Below, piece by piece: positions 35,012-42,821 of a stretch of DNA of 64,000 bases. A program made the position numbers and the translations under genes. The notes below the pieces were generated by a model. That model was not told the origin of the DNA and did not search any database. It worked only from the letters and a program-made list of their open reading frames with translations. Origin of the DNA: Spirochaetales bacterium (lineage in GTDB: Bacteria > Spirochaetota > Spirochaetia > DSM-2461); the NCBI GenBank assembly GCA_022360655.1, contig JAKSCK010000039.1, forward strand, positions 34,445 to 98,444, read 5' to 3'. How positions within the stretch are numbered: position 1 is the first letter of the stretch; each line of letters opens with the position of its first letter.

Positions 35012-35333
35012 TTAACCGTTAAATCATTTTTATCTTAGCGTTTGCTTATTCTCACTAAGATACAGTCCTAACCCCCATCAAATTTGGAGATTAGCCGCCC
35101 AGATCATGGGTATATTAAAATTTTTACATCCAACATCGCGTTATTTCCAAACTTAACTTAACCGTTTCATATTGAATCACGGCCCATTTCCGCTGTCAAG
35201 AAAATATTCTTAATCGTTTAATTTCGTGCTAATCAAAAATAATCCATCATAATTCTTTCCCAAAATAGAAAAATCATGAATCTTGTTCGCAAAAGGACTT
35301 GAGAAGGGAGAATTGTCCATGTTAATCATTTAA
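35012..35333. promoter_or_regulatory. Divergent control region with four LacI-type operator-like sites
   Basis: This 342 bp gap holds four related sites: TTAACCGTTAA (35012-35022), TTAACCGTTTC (35158-35168), TTAATCGTTTAA (35210-35221) and TTAATCATTTAA (35322-35333). They share a TTAAyCrTTwa core with CG or CA at the centre, the usual shape of LacI-family operators. The first lies just ahead of the leftward operon start and the last just ahead of lacI, so the repressor probably controls both directions. An additional dyad TATCTTAG/CTAAGATA spans 35031-35062. The region is AT-rich; no single promoter is clear. Confidence 0.7.
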
Positions 35334-35338
35334 GTAAT

Positions 35339-36379
35339 ATGGCACAAAGTACTGGCGTTAAGAAGAAAATCACCATCCGAGACATTGCCCAGATGGCCAA
35401 TGTCTCTGTGGCAACAGTCTCCTATGTGATCAATGGGAAGGAAGGAGTTGGGGCCGAAACCCGAGCGCGAATTCAGTCCATCATTGACCAAACGGGGTTC
35501 ACAAGAAACATCAATTCTCGGCGCCTGATCGAAAACCGTTCATACAATATTTGCCTTTTGATTCGTCCCTCCAGTTCCCCCTTCCAGGATCTTTTTTACT
35601 ATGAAGTGATGCAGGGACTTTTAGAGACCTGCCAGCAGGCCGGATACAACTTGATTTTTTGCCACCTCGAACGTGATGAATCAGAACGTTTCATCATGCC
35701 CAGAACCGTGGCCAATCGAGATTGTGACGGCATTGCCATTTTTCAGGATATTGATCATCAGTTTTTGACGGAACTCAAAGAGACAGGAGTTCCTGTGGTG
35801 CTTGTTGATAATCACTCCATCCCCCATAACACCGACTGCATACGGGTGGACAACCGGCTGCTCTGTCTTCGAGCCACAAATTATCTCATTTCTCAAGGAC
35901 ATAAGCGCATTGGGTTTCTTGGGAATGCCAATCTTCCAGATTTTTACAATGCCTCATTCCAAGGCTATTTTGATGCCCTGGCAGCTGCAAAGATGCCTCT
36001 AAACCCCGCATGGATTTTGTCTGAAGCGAAAGATGAACAGAAAGCCTTTGCCGATATGAATCACCTGCTTTCTGCATCTCGGCTTCCCACAAGTTTTGTC
36101 TGCTCTAATGACCACCTTGCCATTGGAGCCATGAAGGCTGTAAAGGCCTATGGCATGCACATCCCAGCCGATATGTCCTTCATTGGAATTGATGACATTG
36201 TGCTCTCTCGTTATGTCGAACCAGCCCTCACAACATTGAAAATAGACAAAGTCAAACTGGGATCTGTAGCAGGAAATCTCTTATTGAAAGCCATTGATTC
36301 TCCCGGCTCCAAAGGAGAAGCCCATACTTTGGAAATGAATGAAATTGTGGAACGACAATCCATTAAGCGACTTTCATAA
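35339..36379 (+). CDS. LacI family transcriptional regulator
   Basis: 346 aa. Helix-turn-helix and hinge at the N-terminus (TIRDIAQMANVSVATVSYVINGKE), then a periplasmic-binding-protein-like sensor domain ending with the family pattern DMSFIGIDDIVLSRYVEPALTTLKID. It should repress the divergent sugar genes until an inducer binds. The ATG at 35339 has no good ribosome site; a strong AAGGGAG sits ahead of a five-codon open frame (35319-35333) that ends 5 bp before this ATG, so translation may be coupled to that leader. It is the first gene of a rightward operon with an isomerase, a kinase and a dehydrogenase. Confidence 0.95.
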   Translation: MAQSTGVKKKITIRDIAQMANVSVATVSYVINGKEGVGAETRARIQSIIDQTGFTRNINSRRLIENRSYNICLLIRPSSSPFQDLFYYEVMQGLLETCQQAGYNLIFCHLERDESERFIMPRTVANRDCDGIAIFQDIDHQFLTELKETGVPVVLVDNHSIPHNTDCIRVDNRLLCLRATNYLISQGHKRIGFLGNANLPDFYNASFQGYFDALAAAKMPLNPAWILSEAKDEQKAFADMNHLLSASRLPTSFVCSNDHLAIGAMKAVKAYGMHIPADMSFIGIDDIVLSRYVEPALTTLKIDKVKLGSVAGNLLLKAIDSPGSKGEAHTLEMNEIVERQSIKRLS

Positions 36380-36562
36380 GGAATGAGAGATGAAATCTTC
36401 CTTGTAGATGGAGGATCAATCATTTTTTGAGAGGTAGAGGCCTATTTCAAACAAGCTCAAACCAGAACCAAACACATAATTGACGGAACTTAACAAACCA
36501 TTTTCGCTCCAACATCACTGATTCTATCCATGCATTCACAACAATCTCCATGGAGGAAATTC

Positions 36563-37264
36563 ATGAAACGCAGTGAAATCAATCAGATGCTTCAAGAAGC
36601 ACGACTCTTTTTTGAAACAGGAAGTTTTGATCTTCCCCCCTGGGCCGACTGGAGCCTTCAAGAATGGAGGGAAACCCAGTGGGACACCCAGGCCATCCGT
36701 TCTGGTGCCTTAGGTTGGGATATGACCGATTTTGGATCTGGAAATTACCAAGAACGAGGTTTGATGCTCTTTACCCTCCGCAATGGCAATGCTTTTGAAC
36801 AAAGCAAAACCTATGCAGAGAAAATCATGATGGTGAGAGAGGGACAAGAAACTCCCATGCATTTTCACTGGACCAAAACCGAGGACATCATCAACCGTGG
36901 TGGTGGCAATCTTATTCTAGAGCTCTATAACTCAAACCAAGATGAAAGCTTAGCAAGCAATGATGTCAACGTCATGATGGATGGCATCCCCTACACCATC
37001 AAGGCTGGAAAACCTATCACCCTCCAACCAGGAATGAGCATCACATTAGAAACTGGGATGTATCATCGATTCTACGGAGAAAAAGGACGTGGATCGGTTT
37101 TGGTAGGAGAGGTGAGTAAAGTCAATGACGATGCCAGTGACAACCGATTCCTAGAAACAGTGGGGCGTTTCCCCTCCATCATGGAAGATGAAGAACCATG
37201 GCGATTGATGGTTGGGGACTATGATCACTTCCTGGACTTAAACTCGGAAGAAGGTTTGGCATGA
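36563..37264 (+). CDS. D-lyxose/D-mannose ketol-isomerase family cupin
   Basis: 233 aa from the ATG at 36563 with GGAGG six bases upstream. Single cupin; metal-ligand candidates are His100, His102 and Glu107 in PMHFHWTKTEDIINRGGG and His168 in TGMYHRFYG, matching the D-lyxose isomerase family (DUF1498). Characterised members interconvert D-lyxose and D-xylulose and, less well, D-mannose and D-fructose. The stop overlaps the start of the PfkB kinase (ATGA), suggesting that its ketose product is phosphorylated next. 183 bp separate it from lacI; no clear promoter was seen there. Confidence 0.85.
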   Translation: MKRSEINQMLQEARLFFETGSFDLPPWADWSLQEWRETQWDTQAIRSGALGWDMTDFGSGNYQERGLMLFTLRNGNAFEQSKTYAEKIMMVREGQETPMHFHWTKTEDIINRGGGNLILELYNSNQDESLASNDVNVMMDGIPYTIKAGKPITLQPGMSITLETGMYHRFYGEKGRGSVLVGEVSKVNDDASDNRFLETVGRFPSIMEDEEPWRLMVGDYDHFLDLNSEEGLA

Positions 37265-38445
37265 TTCGCGTTCATGGCACAGGCTGTGCCCTCGTGGACA
37301 GTCTCTATGATTCGGTGGACTTTCAAGGCCATGAGTTCAAGAAATGGATGAGTCAGCGTGAAGGAGATGGTGGTCTTTTTCCCGGTGGATTGGTTTTTGC
37401 CAATGCCCTCTCCAATTTTGCCCAAACCCCCTACCCTGCCATCCTGGCCTCTCTGTGTCAGGGGAAGGCCCCGAAAAGCACCAACATTGGAGGACCTGGG
37501 ATTGTTCCTCTGATTCATGCCCAGCAGGTTCGTGGAGATGCCCCCATTCAGTACCGATTTTCCGGGGCACTTGGCAGGGATGTACATGGAGTGGCTTTTC
37601 GTCAACTGCTCGCAGAAGCCCGATTCTCTGATGAGGGATTTTGCTCCACGTCCCAGCCCACCCCCTGCACCGACGTTCTTTCCGATCCTCTGTATGATGA
37701 TCAACAAGGTGAACGAACCTTCATCAACACCATTGGTGCCGCTGGCGAGTTTGGCCCCCAATCCCTTCCTGAAGATTTCTTTCAGGCCAATATCCTTGTC
37801 TTTGGGGGAACAGCCTTAGTTCCCCCTCTTCATGATTCCCTTCAGGAGCTTTGCCGCAGAGGAAGAGAACAGGGCGCATTTGTCCTGGTGAATACAGTCT
37901 ATGACTTTCGTAACGAGTCACTCTCTCCTGGAATACCCTGGCCCTTGGTTGAGGATTACTCTTGCATTGATTTGCTGATTATGGACAAGGAGGAAGCCTG
38001 CAAAATTTCTGGACTCCATCAACCTGAATTTGCCCTGGATTACTTCATTCACCAAGGCTGTGGAGCCGTCATCATCACCCAAGGTGCTGATGCGGTGTTA
38101 TTCAGCAGTGGCAATTCCATGCATTTTGCCCCCTGTTCCCTCTCTGTTCTTCCCACATGCCATGCTGCTTCCGATGCGGTTTCAAAAATGACCCATCCTC
38201 GGGACACAACAGGGTGTGGGGATAACTTTGTGGGAGGTGTGATTGATTCGCTTGCCAAGCAAATGCTCAAGGATTCCCCCATTCACCTGGAAATGGCCGT
38301 CAAAGAGGGTGTGATTGCAGGAGGATTGGCCCTCTCCATTCTTGGAGGAGTGTGCTATGAGGAGCACCCAGGAGAAAAAGCCAAAGCTCTAAAGTCTCTG
38401 GGAGAGGCTTATCAGAAACAATGCCAACAGGAAAATCAGGGATGA
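37261..38445 (+). CDS. PfkB family carbohydrate kinase
   Basis: 394 aa, longer than most ribokinase-type enzymes (about 310). The N-terminal sugar-binding GG region is LFPGGLVFANALSNF. The C-terminal signature DTTGCGDNFVGGV has the catalytic Asp in TGCGD, with Cys in place of the usual Ala. Long insertions lie at about residues 75-115. It phosphorylates a sugar or sugar acid with ATP. Between a ketol-isomerase and a mannitol-1-phosphate dehydrogenase-like gene, fructose or xylulose is a reasonable substrate, but this is inference. Overlaps both neighbours by 4 bp. Confidence 0.85.
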   Translation: MIRVHGTGCALVDSLYDSVDFQGHEFKKWMSQREGDGGLFPGGLVFANALSNFAQTPYPAILASLCQGKAPKSTNIGGPGIVPLIHAQQVRGDAPIQYRFSGALGRDVHGVAFRQLLAEARFSDEGFCSTSQPTPCTDVLSDPLYDDQQGERTFINTIGAAGEFGPQSLPEDFFQANILVFGGTALVPPLHDSLQELCRRGREQGAFVLVNTVYDFRNESLSPGIPWPLVEDYSCIDLLIMDKEEACKISGLHQPEFALDYFIHQGCGAVIITQGADAVLFSSGNSMHFAPCSLSVLPTCHAASDAVSKMTHPRDTTGCGDNFVGGVIDSLAKQMLKDSPIHLEMAVKEGVIAGGLALSILGGVCYEEHPGEKAKALKSLGEAYQKQCQQENQG

Positions 38446-39629
38446 AGAAAGAAATTGTGATATTTGGCGCAGGCAACATTGGTCGCTCTTTTCTTGCTCC
38501 GGTCTTCTGTGAAGGGGGGTGGCAGGCTGTTTTTGCCGATGTGGATTCCATGATCCTTAAGGCCCTTTCCCAGAGAGACTCCTACGAACTCATTGAGGTT
38601 TCTGCAAAAGGCGAGCAAAGACACTCCGTGGGACCAGTCTTTGGGGTGGATTCCCGGGATGAAAAACTCGTGTCCCAACATTTGCTCAGAGCGGATATGT
38701 GCGCGACGTGTGTGGGAGCAAAGGCCCTTCCCATCGTATTACGCTCCATTGCCAAGGCTTTGAACACTCGAACTCGTCCTCTGGATATTATTCTGGCTGA
38801 AAATCTTAAGGGAGCAGCCGAACTGGCCAAAAAGATTCTCCAAGAATGGGGCCCAAGGGATGTTTTAGACCGTGTTGGCATTGTGGAAACAAGCATTGGG
38901 AAAATGGTTCCCATCATGGATCCCCAAGAGCATGAGAAGGATCCTTTACTTTGTCGTGCCGAACCCTTCCATACCCTCATTGTGGACAAAATGGGGTTTC
39001 AGGGATCCATACCCACCTTACCAAATCTGAAAGCGGTTCATCCCATTGCTCCCTGGGTGGCCCGTAAACTCTACATTCACAACTTTGGCCATGCTGCAGC
39101 GGCCTATCTTGGTTTTGCCTCGGCCCCAGAAGCAACATATATATGGCAGGTACTCGAGATTCCAAGAGTTGCCAAGCAGGTCCGTCGGGCTATGCTCACC
39201 TCAGGAGAGGCATTGCAAAAAGAGTATCCTGGTGTGTTTCGCTCTCAGGACATCACGGCTCATGTGGATGATTTATTGGAGCGTTTTGCCAATCAATCCC
39301 TGGGAGATACGGTGTATCGGGTGGGAAGAGACCTTGCCCGCAAACTGCATTATCGTGATCGAGTGGTGGGAGCCATTGCCCTGATGCGCAAGCACAAACT
39401 GGACGCCCAGGATGCCATTGAAGTTTTTCAAGCGGCTCTTCAATTTTGTCCCCGAAGTCCTGATGGCAGTCCAGATGCTCTGGATTCAACAGTGATTCAG
39501 GGAACAAAAGATGCAAAAGCGTTTTTAAACTCCATTGTAGGACTGGATGAGGTGAGAGAGCCGGATTTGCACAAAGTCCTTCTGTCAGTGCTCCCATCTT
39601 CCTCTCAGGATATTCCCTTCCTGGGATAG
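38442..39629 (+). CDS. Mannitol-1-phosphate 5-dehydrogenase family protein
   Basis: 395 aa from the ATG at 38442, which overlaps the kinase stop; an in-frame ATG 21 bp earlier is less likely. Rossmann motif IFGAGNIGRSFLAPVF at the N-terminus. The polyol dehydrogenase active-site helix RKLYIHNFGHAAAAYLG (Lys, Asn and His) lies near residue 210. The family oxidises mannitol-1-phosphate to fructose-6-phosphate with NAD. A kinase-dehydrogenase order suggests that a phosphorylated polyol or ketose is interconverted here. Its stop codon TAG lies inside the conserved left end of the dispersed repeat copy 2. Confidence 0.85.
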   Translation: MKKEIVIFGAGNIGRSFLAPVFCEGGWQAVFADVDSMILKALSQRDSYELIEVSAKGEQRHSVGPVFGVDSRDEKLVSQHLLRADMCATCVGAKALPIVLRSIAKALNTRTRPLDIILAENLKGAAELAKKILQEWGPRDVLDRVGIVETSIGKMVPIMDPQEHEKDPLLCRAEPFHTLIVDKMGFQGSIPTLPNLKAVHPIAPWVARKLYIHNFGHAAAAYLGFASAPEATYIWQVLEIPRVAKQVRRAMLTSGEALQKEYPGVFRSQDITAHVDDLLERFANQSLGDTVYRVGRDLARKLHYRDRVVGAIALMRKHKLDAQDAIEVFQAALQFCPRSPDGSPDALDSTVIQGTKDAKAFLNSIVGLDEVREPDLHKVLLSVLPSSSQDIPFLG

Positions 39630-39630
39630 G

Positions 39631-39741
39631 GATTGAAGCGAAAAGCCCGCAGCCCGGCGGGCCTGAGTTGGGGCGGAGGGGACGGAGCCCCAGAACTCAG
39701 CCCAAGAAAGCCGGGCGAGGACTTGCAGCGGAAAGCCCGGG
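39631..39741 (+). repeat. GC-rich dispersed repeat, copy 2
   Basis: Near-identical to 21670-21780 over 111 bp. The paired segments CCCGC/GCGGG and GGGGC/GCCCC carry compensating changes relative to copy 1 (GGGAACGGAGCCCT in copy 1, GGGGACGGAGCCCC here). It begins immediately after the stop of the dehydrogenase gene and ends about 100 bp before the thioesterase start. Frames reading through it into the thioesterase are not real N-termini. Confidence 0.85.
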
Positions 39742-39842
39742 GCCGCCATCTCGTAGAGTATGGCGGTCATCCCCAAAGACTTTTCCGGATTATTTTAGAA
39801 CGACCCCTTGTCGGGGGAGGAGGAGAGGCATACCATCCGGTC

Positions 39843-40586
39843 ATGAGCTTTTCCCTCGATTGGCCCGTCACCACGGACGGGAGTGACAGCCGGGGCTGGA
39901 TGACGCCCCTTTTTCTCTGTGCCCTTCTCCAAGAAACCGCGACACTTCATGCGAATAAACTGGGTTGGGGATATCGGGATTTGGAACAACGTGGTTGGCA
40001 ATGGGTGCTTTCCCGCCAATGGATTCAGATGGATTGCTACCCCCGTTGGCAGAGCACGGTTCGGGTGGAAACCTGGCCCTCTACTCAAGGCGGCATCACT
40101 TATGGTCGGGATTACCGAATTCTGGATGAGAATGCGAAGGTTCTCGGAAAGGGAACCAGTTTATGGTTTGTCATGGACCGAAAGACCAGACGTCCCGTTC
40201 GGGTGGACATGGGACCATCCATGGTGGAGGATTCCGAGCCATCGGTGCATCCCAGCCCTTTAAAACCTCTCCGTTTTGGCGAAATGCCATCCATTCAGAA
40301 AGCCATCACCACAGGGCATTTTGACTTAGATATTCATGATCATGTGAATAATGTTCGGTATCTTGGTTGGATGCTGGATGCCCTCAATCGTGATTTTCTT
40401 TTGGCGCATGATGCGGTTGAATTTGAAATCAATTTTTTGGCAGAAGGGCATTATGGAGATTCCCTTGAAAGCGCCGTTCACCAGGAGGACACGGAGAGCT
40501 TACATGAACTCCGCCGAGGGGATGAGGTGTTGAGCCGGATGCGTTGCCAATGGACAAGACGCGAAAAGCAGTTGGTGGAAGCCTAG
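39843..40586 (+). CDS. Acyl-ACP thioesterase
   Basis: 247 aa from the ATG at 39843. Two hot-dog domains: the first begins FSLDWPVTTDGSDSRGWMTPLFLCALLQETATLHANKLG, typical of the FatA/FatB-like PF01643 family, and the second has the FDLDIHDHVNNVRYLGWMLD segment with Asp-Asn-His catalytic positions. It releases free fatty acids from acyl carrier protein. A longer open frame to 39633 reads through the dispersed repeat and is rejected. GGAGGAGAGG lies 15-25 bases upstream, further than ideal. Confidence 0.9.
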   Translation: MSFSLDWPVTTDGSDSRGWMTPLFLCALLQETATLHANKLGWGYRDLEQRGWQWVLSRQWIQMDCYPRWQSTVRVETWPSTQGGITYGRDYRILDENAKVLGKGTSLWFVMDRKTRRPVRVDMGPSMVEDSEPSVHPSPLKPLRFGEMPSIQKAITTGHFDLDIHDHVNNVRYLGWMLDALNRDFLLAHDAVEFEINFLAEGHYGDSLESAVHQEDTESLHELRRGDEVLSRMRCQWTRREKQLVEA

Positions 40587-40620
40587 AGGGTTGAAGAGAT
40601 TCGGAGTTTAAAAATCTCTG

Positions 40621-41673
40621 TTATTCCACAAGGCTCAGAAACTCTTCGATGTTGTCAGAAGTGATGATGTCGATGGGCATGATGATGTCGGAAAAATCCC
40701 GCTTTTCCATCAGAAGATATTGAATGAGAAGGCGGAGACTATCATACCCTTGCTGATAGGGTCTTTGATTGAGCAAAACATCAATGTATCCCTCCTGAAC
40801 CCCTTGGCAGTTGGCCTTGATGAGGTCATAGCCCAAGAGGGGGATTTTTATTTGTCGACTCTTGAGCCAAGAAGCCACGATGTAGGCGGAGGAGTCTGAT
40901 ACAAATATTCCAGATGTGCTTTTTTGTGGGATGTTTTGATCGAGTGAAGCAAAAATCACTTCTTCCTGGTTTTGGGCATCATCAAGATAGATCAGAGAAT
41001 GGGGGGAGTGGAGGTTTTCTTGGAATCCGAGGATGCGCCGATCGAGGTGATAATTTTCCACTGTGGGGGAAATGATGCGAATGGTTTGTTCGGTATTCCC
41101 TTGAACCAAAAGATTCATCAGCCAAGCGGCCAGTTTACCTCCACGATAATTCCGCTGTCCCACATAGGCGAGTCGTTGTGTATCGGGAAGATCACTGTTA
41201 AAAAAAACCACGGGTGTATGAGGCGATATCTTTTTGAGAAACTCCAGGCTTAAGTCTGAGATGAGAGGGGCAAGGATGTATCCATCGTACTCCCCTTCTA
41301 AGCAGGATTGGGCTTTTTGGCGAAATTCAGTTCGATCCCGACGACCATACTCAAAGAAGTCGAGGGTGATGTGATGCAGGTTGAATTCCTGGATGCATTT
41401 CTGCATGCCATTGGCTGGAAAGGTCCAGTATTCCTGCCGCTGATGCACCCGTGGTATCAAACAGGCCAATCGACAGGTTTTTTGCTTGGCCAAGTTCCTT
41501 GCCATGAGATTGGGCTTGTAACCGAGTTTTTTAATGGCCCCACGGACTTTCTCTTCTGAGGCTTGAGAATATCGCCCCCTATTGTGAAGCACCCGATCAA
41601 CGGTTCCGGCAGAGACTCCAGCCTCTTTTGCCAAATCCTCAATGGTGATCACACCGGAGTTCTTTTTTTTCAC
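40621..41673 (-). CDS. LacI family transcriptional regulator (ribose-type sensor domain)
   Basis: 350 aa. The helix-turn-helix TIEDLAKEAGVSAGTVDRVLHNRGRYS has Asp-Arg after the recognition start, the subgroup whose sensor resembles RbsB-type binding proteins. The sensor domain covers residues 65-340. It is the last gene of the TRAP/FAD oxidoreductase operon, with its start overlapping the mutarotase-like gene by 4 bp, so it probably regulates its own operon. Candidate target: the 12 bp palindrome at 48254-48265. Confidence 0.93.
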   Translation of the reverse strand: MKKKNSGVITIEDLAKEAGVSAGTVDRVLHNRGRYSQASEEKVRGAIKKLGYKPNLMARNLAKQKTCRLACLIPRVHQRQEYWTFPANGMQKCIQEFNLHHITLDFFEYGRRDRTEFRQKAQSCLEGEYDGYILAPLISDLSLEFLKKISPHTPVVFFNSDLPDTQRLAYVGQRNYRGGKLAAWLMNLLVQGNTEQTIRIISPTVENYHLDRRILGFQENLHSPHSLIYLDDAQNQEEVIFASLDQNIPQKSTSGIFVSDSSAYIVASWLKSRQIKIPLLGYDLIKANCQGVQEGYIDVLLNQRPYQQGYDSLRLLIQYLLMEKRDFSDIIMPIDIITSDNIEEFLSLVE

Positions 41674-42821
41674 GATGATCGGTCTCCTGAGAAGACGTAA
41701 TTATACTGGATTTCTTCCACCTGAGTCCGTCCGTTGGAAAAAATAAATTGTAGACGTTTATTTTCCTCAAAGCGAAGCTCTTTCAACTCTTTGGCCCCCT
41801 GGGGCAAAGAGGCAACGCCCTGAATGTTCCAGGTATGGTACTTTTCATGAGCATGAAATGCATGGCTGGTGGGAATCCCCTGAGCATTCAAAAAATTCTT
41901 TTGGGCCGATTCTGCAGCTCCAAATCCAAAGTAAGAACAGGTTTCTTCGACTCCAAGACAGCAGTTGCGGTTATTCCAGGGGGCTTCTGCCCGATTCTTG
42001 TTTTCCATCCAAAGCTGAAAGGAGGGAAAAATTTGAGGGGAGGCCAGGGAATACCACAAATATCCCTGCTCTGGAAAAAGACACACAATGAAGCTGGGTG
42101 TTTGAGAATGCGGTTCCTTGACCATCAGAAGTAAATCACCAAAACCTTCTGATTGAGGAAATTTTTGACAATTCACAAAGGGTTGATGCTTCCATAAACT
42201 GGGCACTTTTCCCAAGGTATCAAATTCGGCTCCCCCTTCAAGAAAGGAGTAGCGAACCCCATCAAAGGGACTGTGGGGTTGAGCTTTGGGATTGGTGAAC
42301 CCCTTTTGGATGGGAGAATGATACACATGACAGGCACGGTCATTCAGATGAATCAGTGCATGATGGCCGTAGGGAAAGATTCCTGAAATCCCAGAAAATT
42401 GATGCTCAATGTAAATGGCCTTTTGTGTTTCCTGAATTTCTATTGTTTTTTGAAGCGTTCCAGGAATATGCGTTTGGTGCTGCTCAAGAGTGATTTTTCT
42501 TCCAGGAGAAAGGGTTTTGAGGGTCCATTCCTGGGAAGGGGAATCTCCATGGAGGGGAAATTGTCTCCCCTGATAAGGATGGAGATTTCCACCAAAAGGA
42601 AAGCAGAAAAAATCGCCTCTGAGGAATTGAAAAACCTGATGAGGACTGCGGCATTCTTCATTCCACCATGGGGCAATGTAATAGGGAGAAACTTTTTGCT
42701 TTTCATTCAGGGCAAACTCAACGGGAAACATATAGCCTCCCATTTGAGTCACCATGAGTGAGACGGTCTGATTGGAAAGTTCCCAACCAGACTGCCCATA
42801 TTTCTTACATAAGGATGCCAT
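41670..42821 (-). CDS. Uncharacterised protein, possibly galactose-mutarotase-like
   Basis: 383 aa, no signal peptide or membrane helix. The sequence is rich in beta strands and aromatic residues. Patterns such as GGYMFPVEFALNEKQKVSPYYIAPWW, FPYGHHALIHLND and a late RNCCLGVEETCSYFGFG with a conserved-looking Glu fit the galactose mutarotase-like superfamily (aldose 1-epimerases and relatives). This is a fold-level guess without a confident family match. Overlaps the FAD oxidoreductase gene by 1 bp and the LacI gene by 4 bp, so it is surely part of the operon and may act on the transported sugar or sugar acid. Confidence 0.65.
   Translation of the reverse strand: MASLCKKYGQSGWELSNQTVSLMVTQMGGYMFPVEFALNEKQKVSPYYIAPWWNEECRSPHQVFQFLRGDFFCFPFGGNLHPYQGRQFPLHGDSPSQEWTLKTLSPGRKITLEQHQTHIPGTLQKTIEIQETQKAIYIEHQFSGISGIFPYGHHALIHLNDRACHVYHSPIQKGFTNPKAQPHSPFDGVRYSFLEGGAEFDTLGKVPSLWKHQPFVNCQKFPQSEGFGDLLLMVKEPHSQTPSFIVCLFPEQGYLWYSLASPQIFPSFQLWMENKNRAEAPWNNRNCCLGVEETCSYFGFGAAESAQKNFLNAQGIPTSHAFHAHEKYHTWNIQGVASLPQGAKELKELRFEENKRLQFIFSNGRTQVEEIQYNYVFSGDRSS

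Noticed and set aside
39633..40586. 317-residue reading of the acyl-ACP thioesterase
   Set aside because: The extra 70 residues translate the dispersed repeat, which has an untranslated copy elsewhere.
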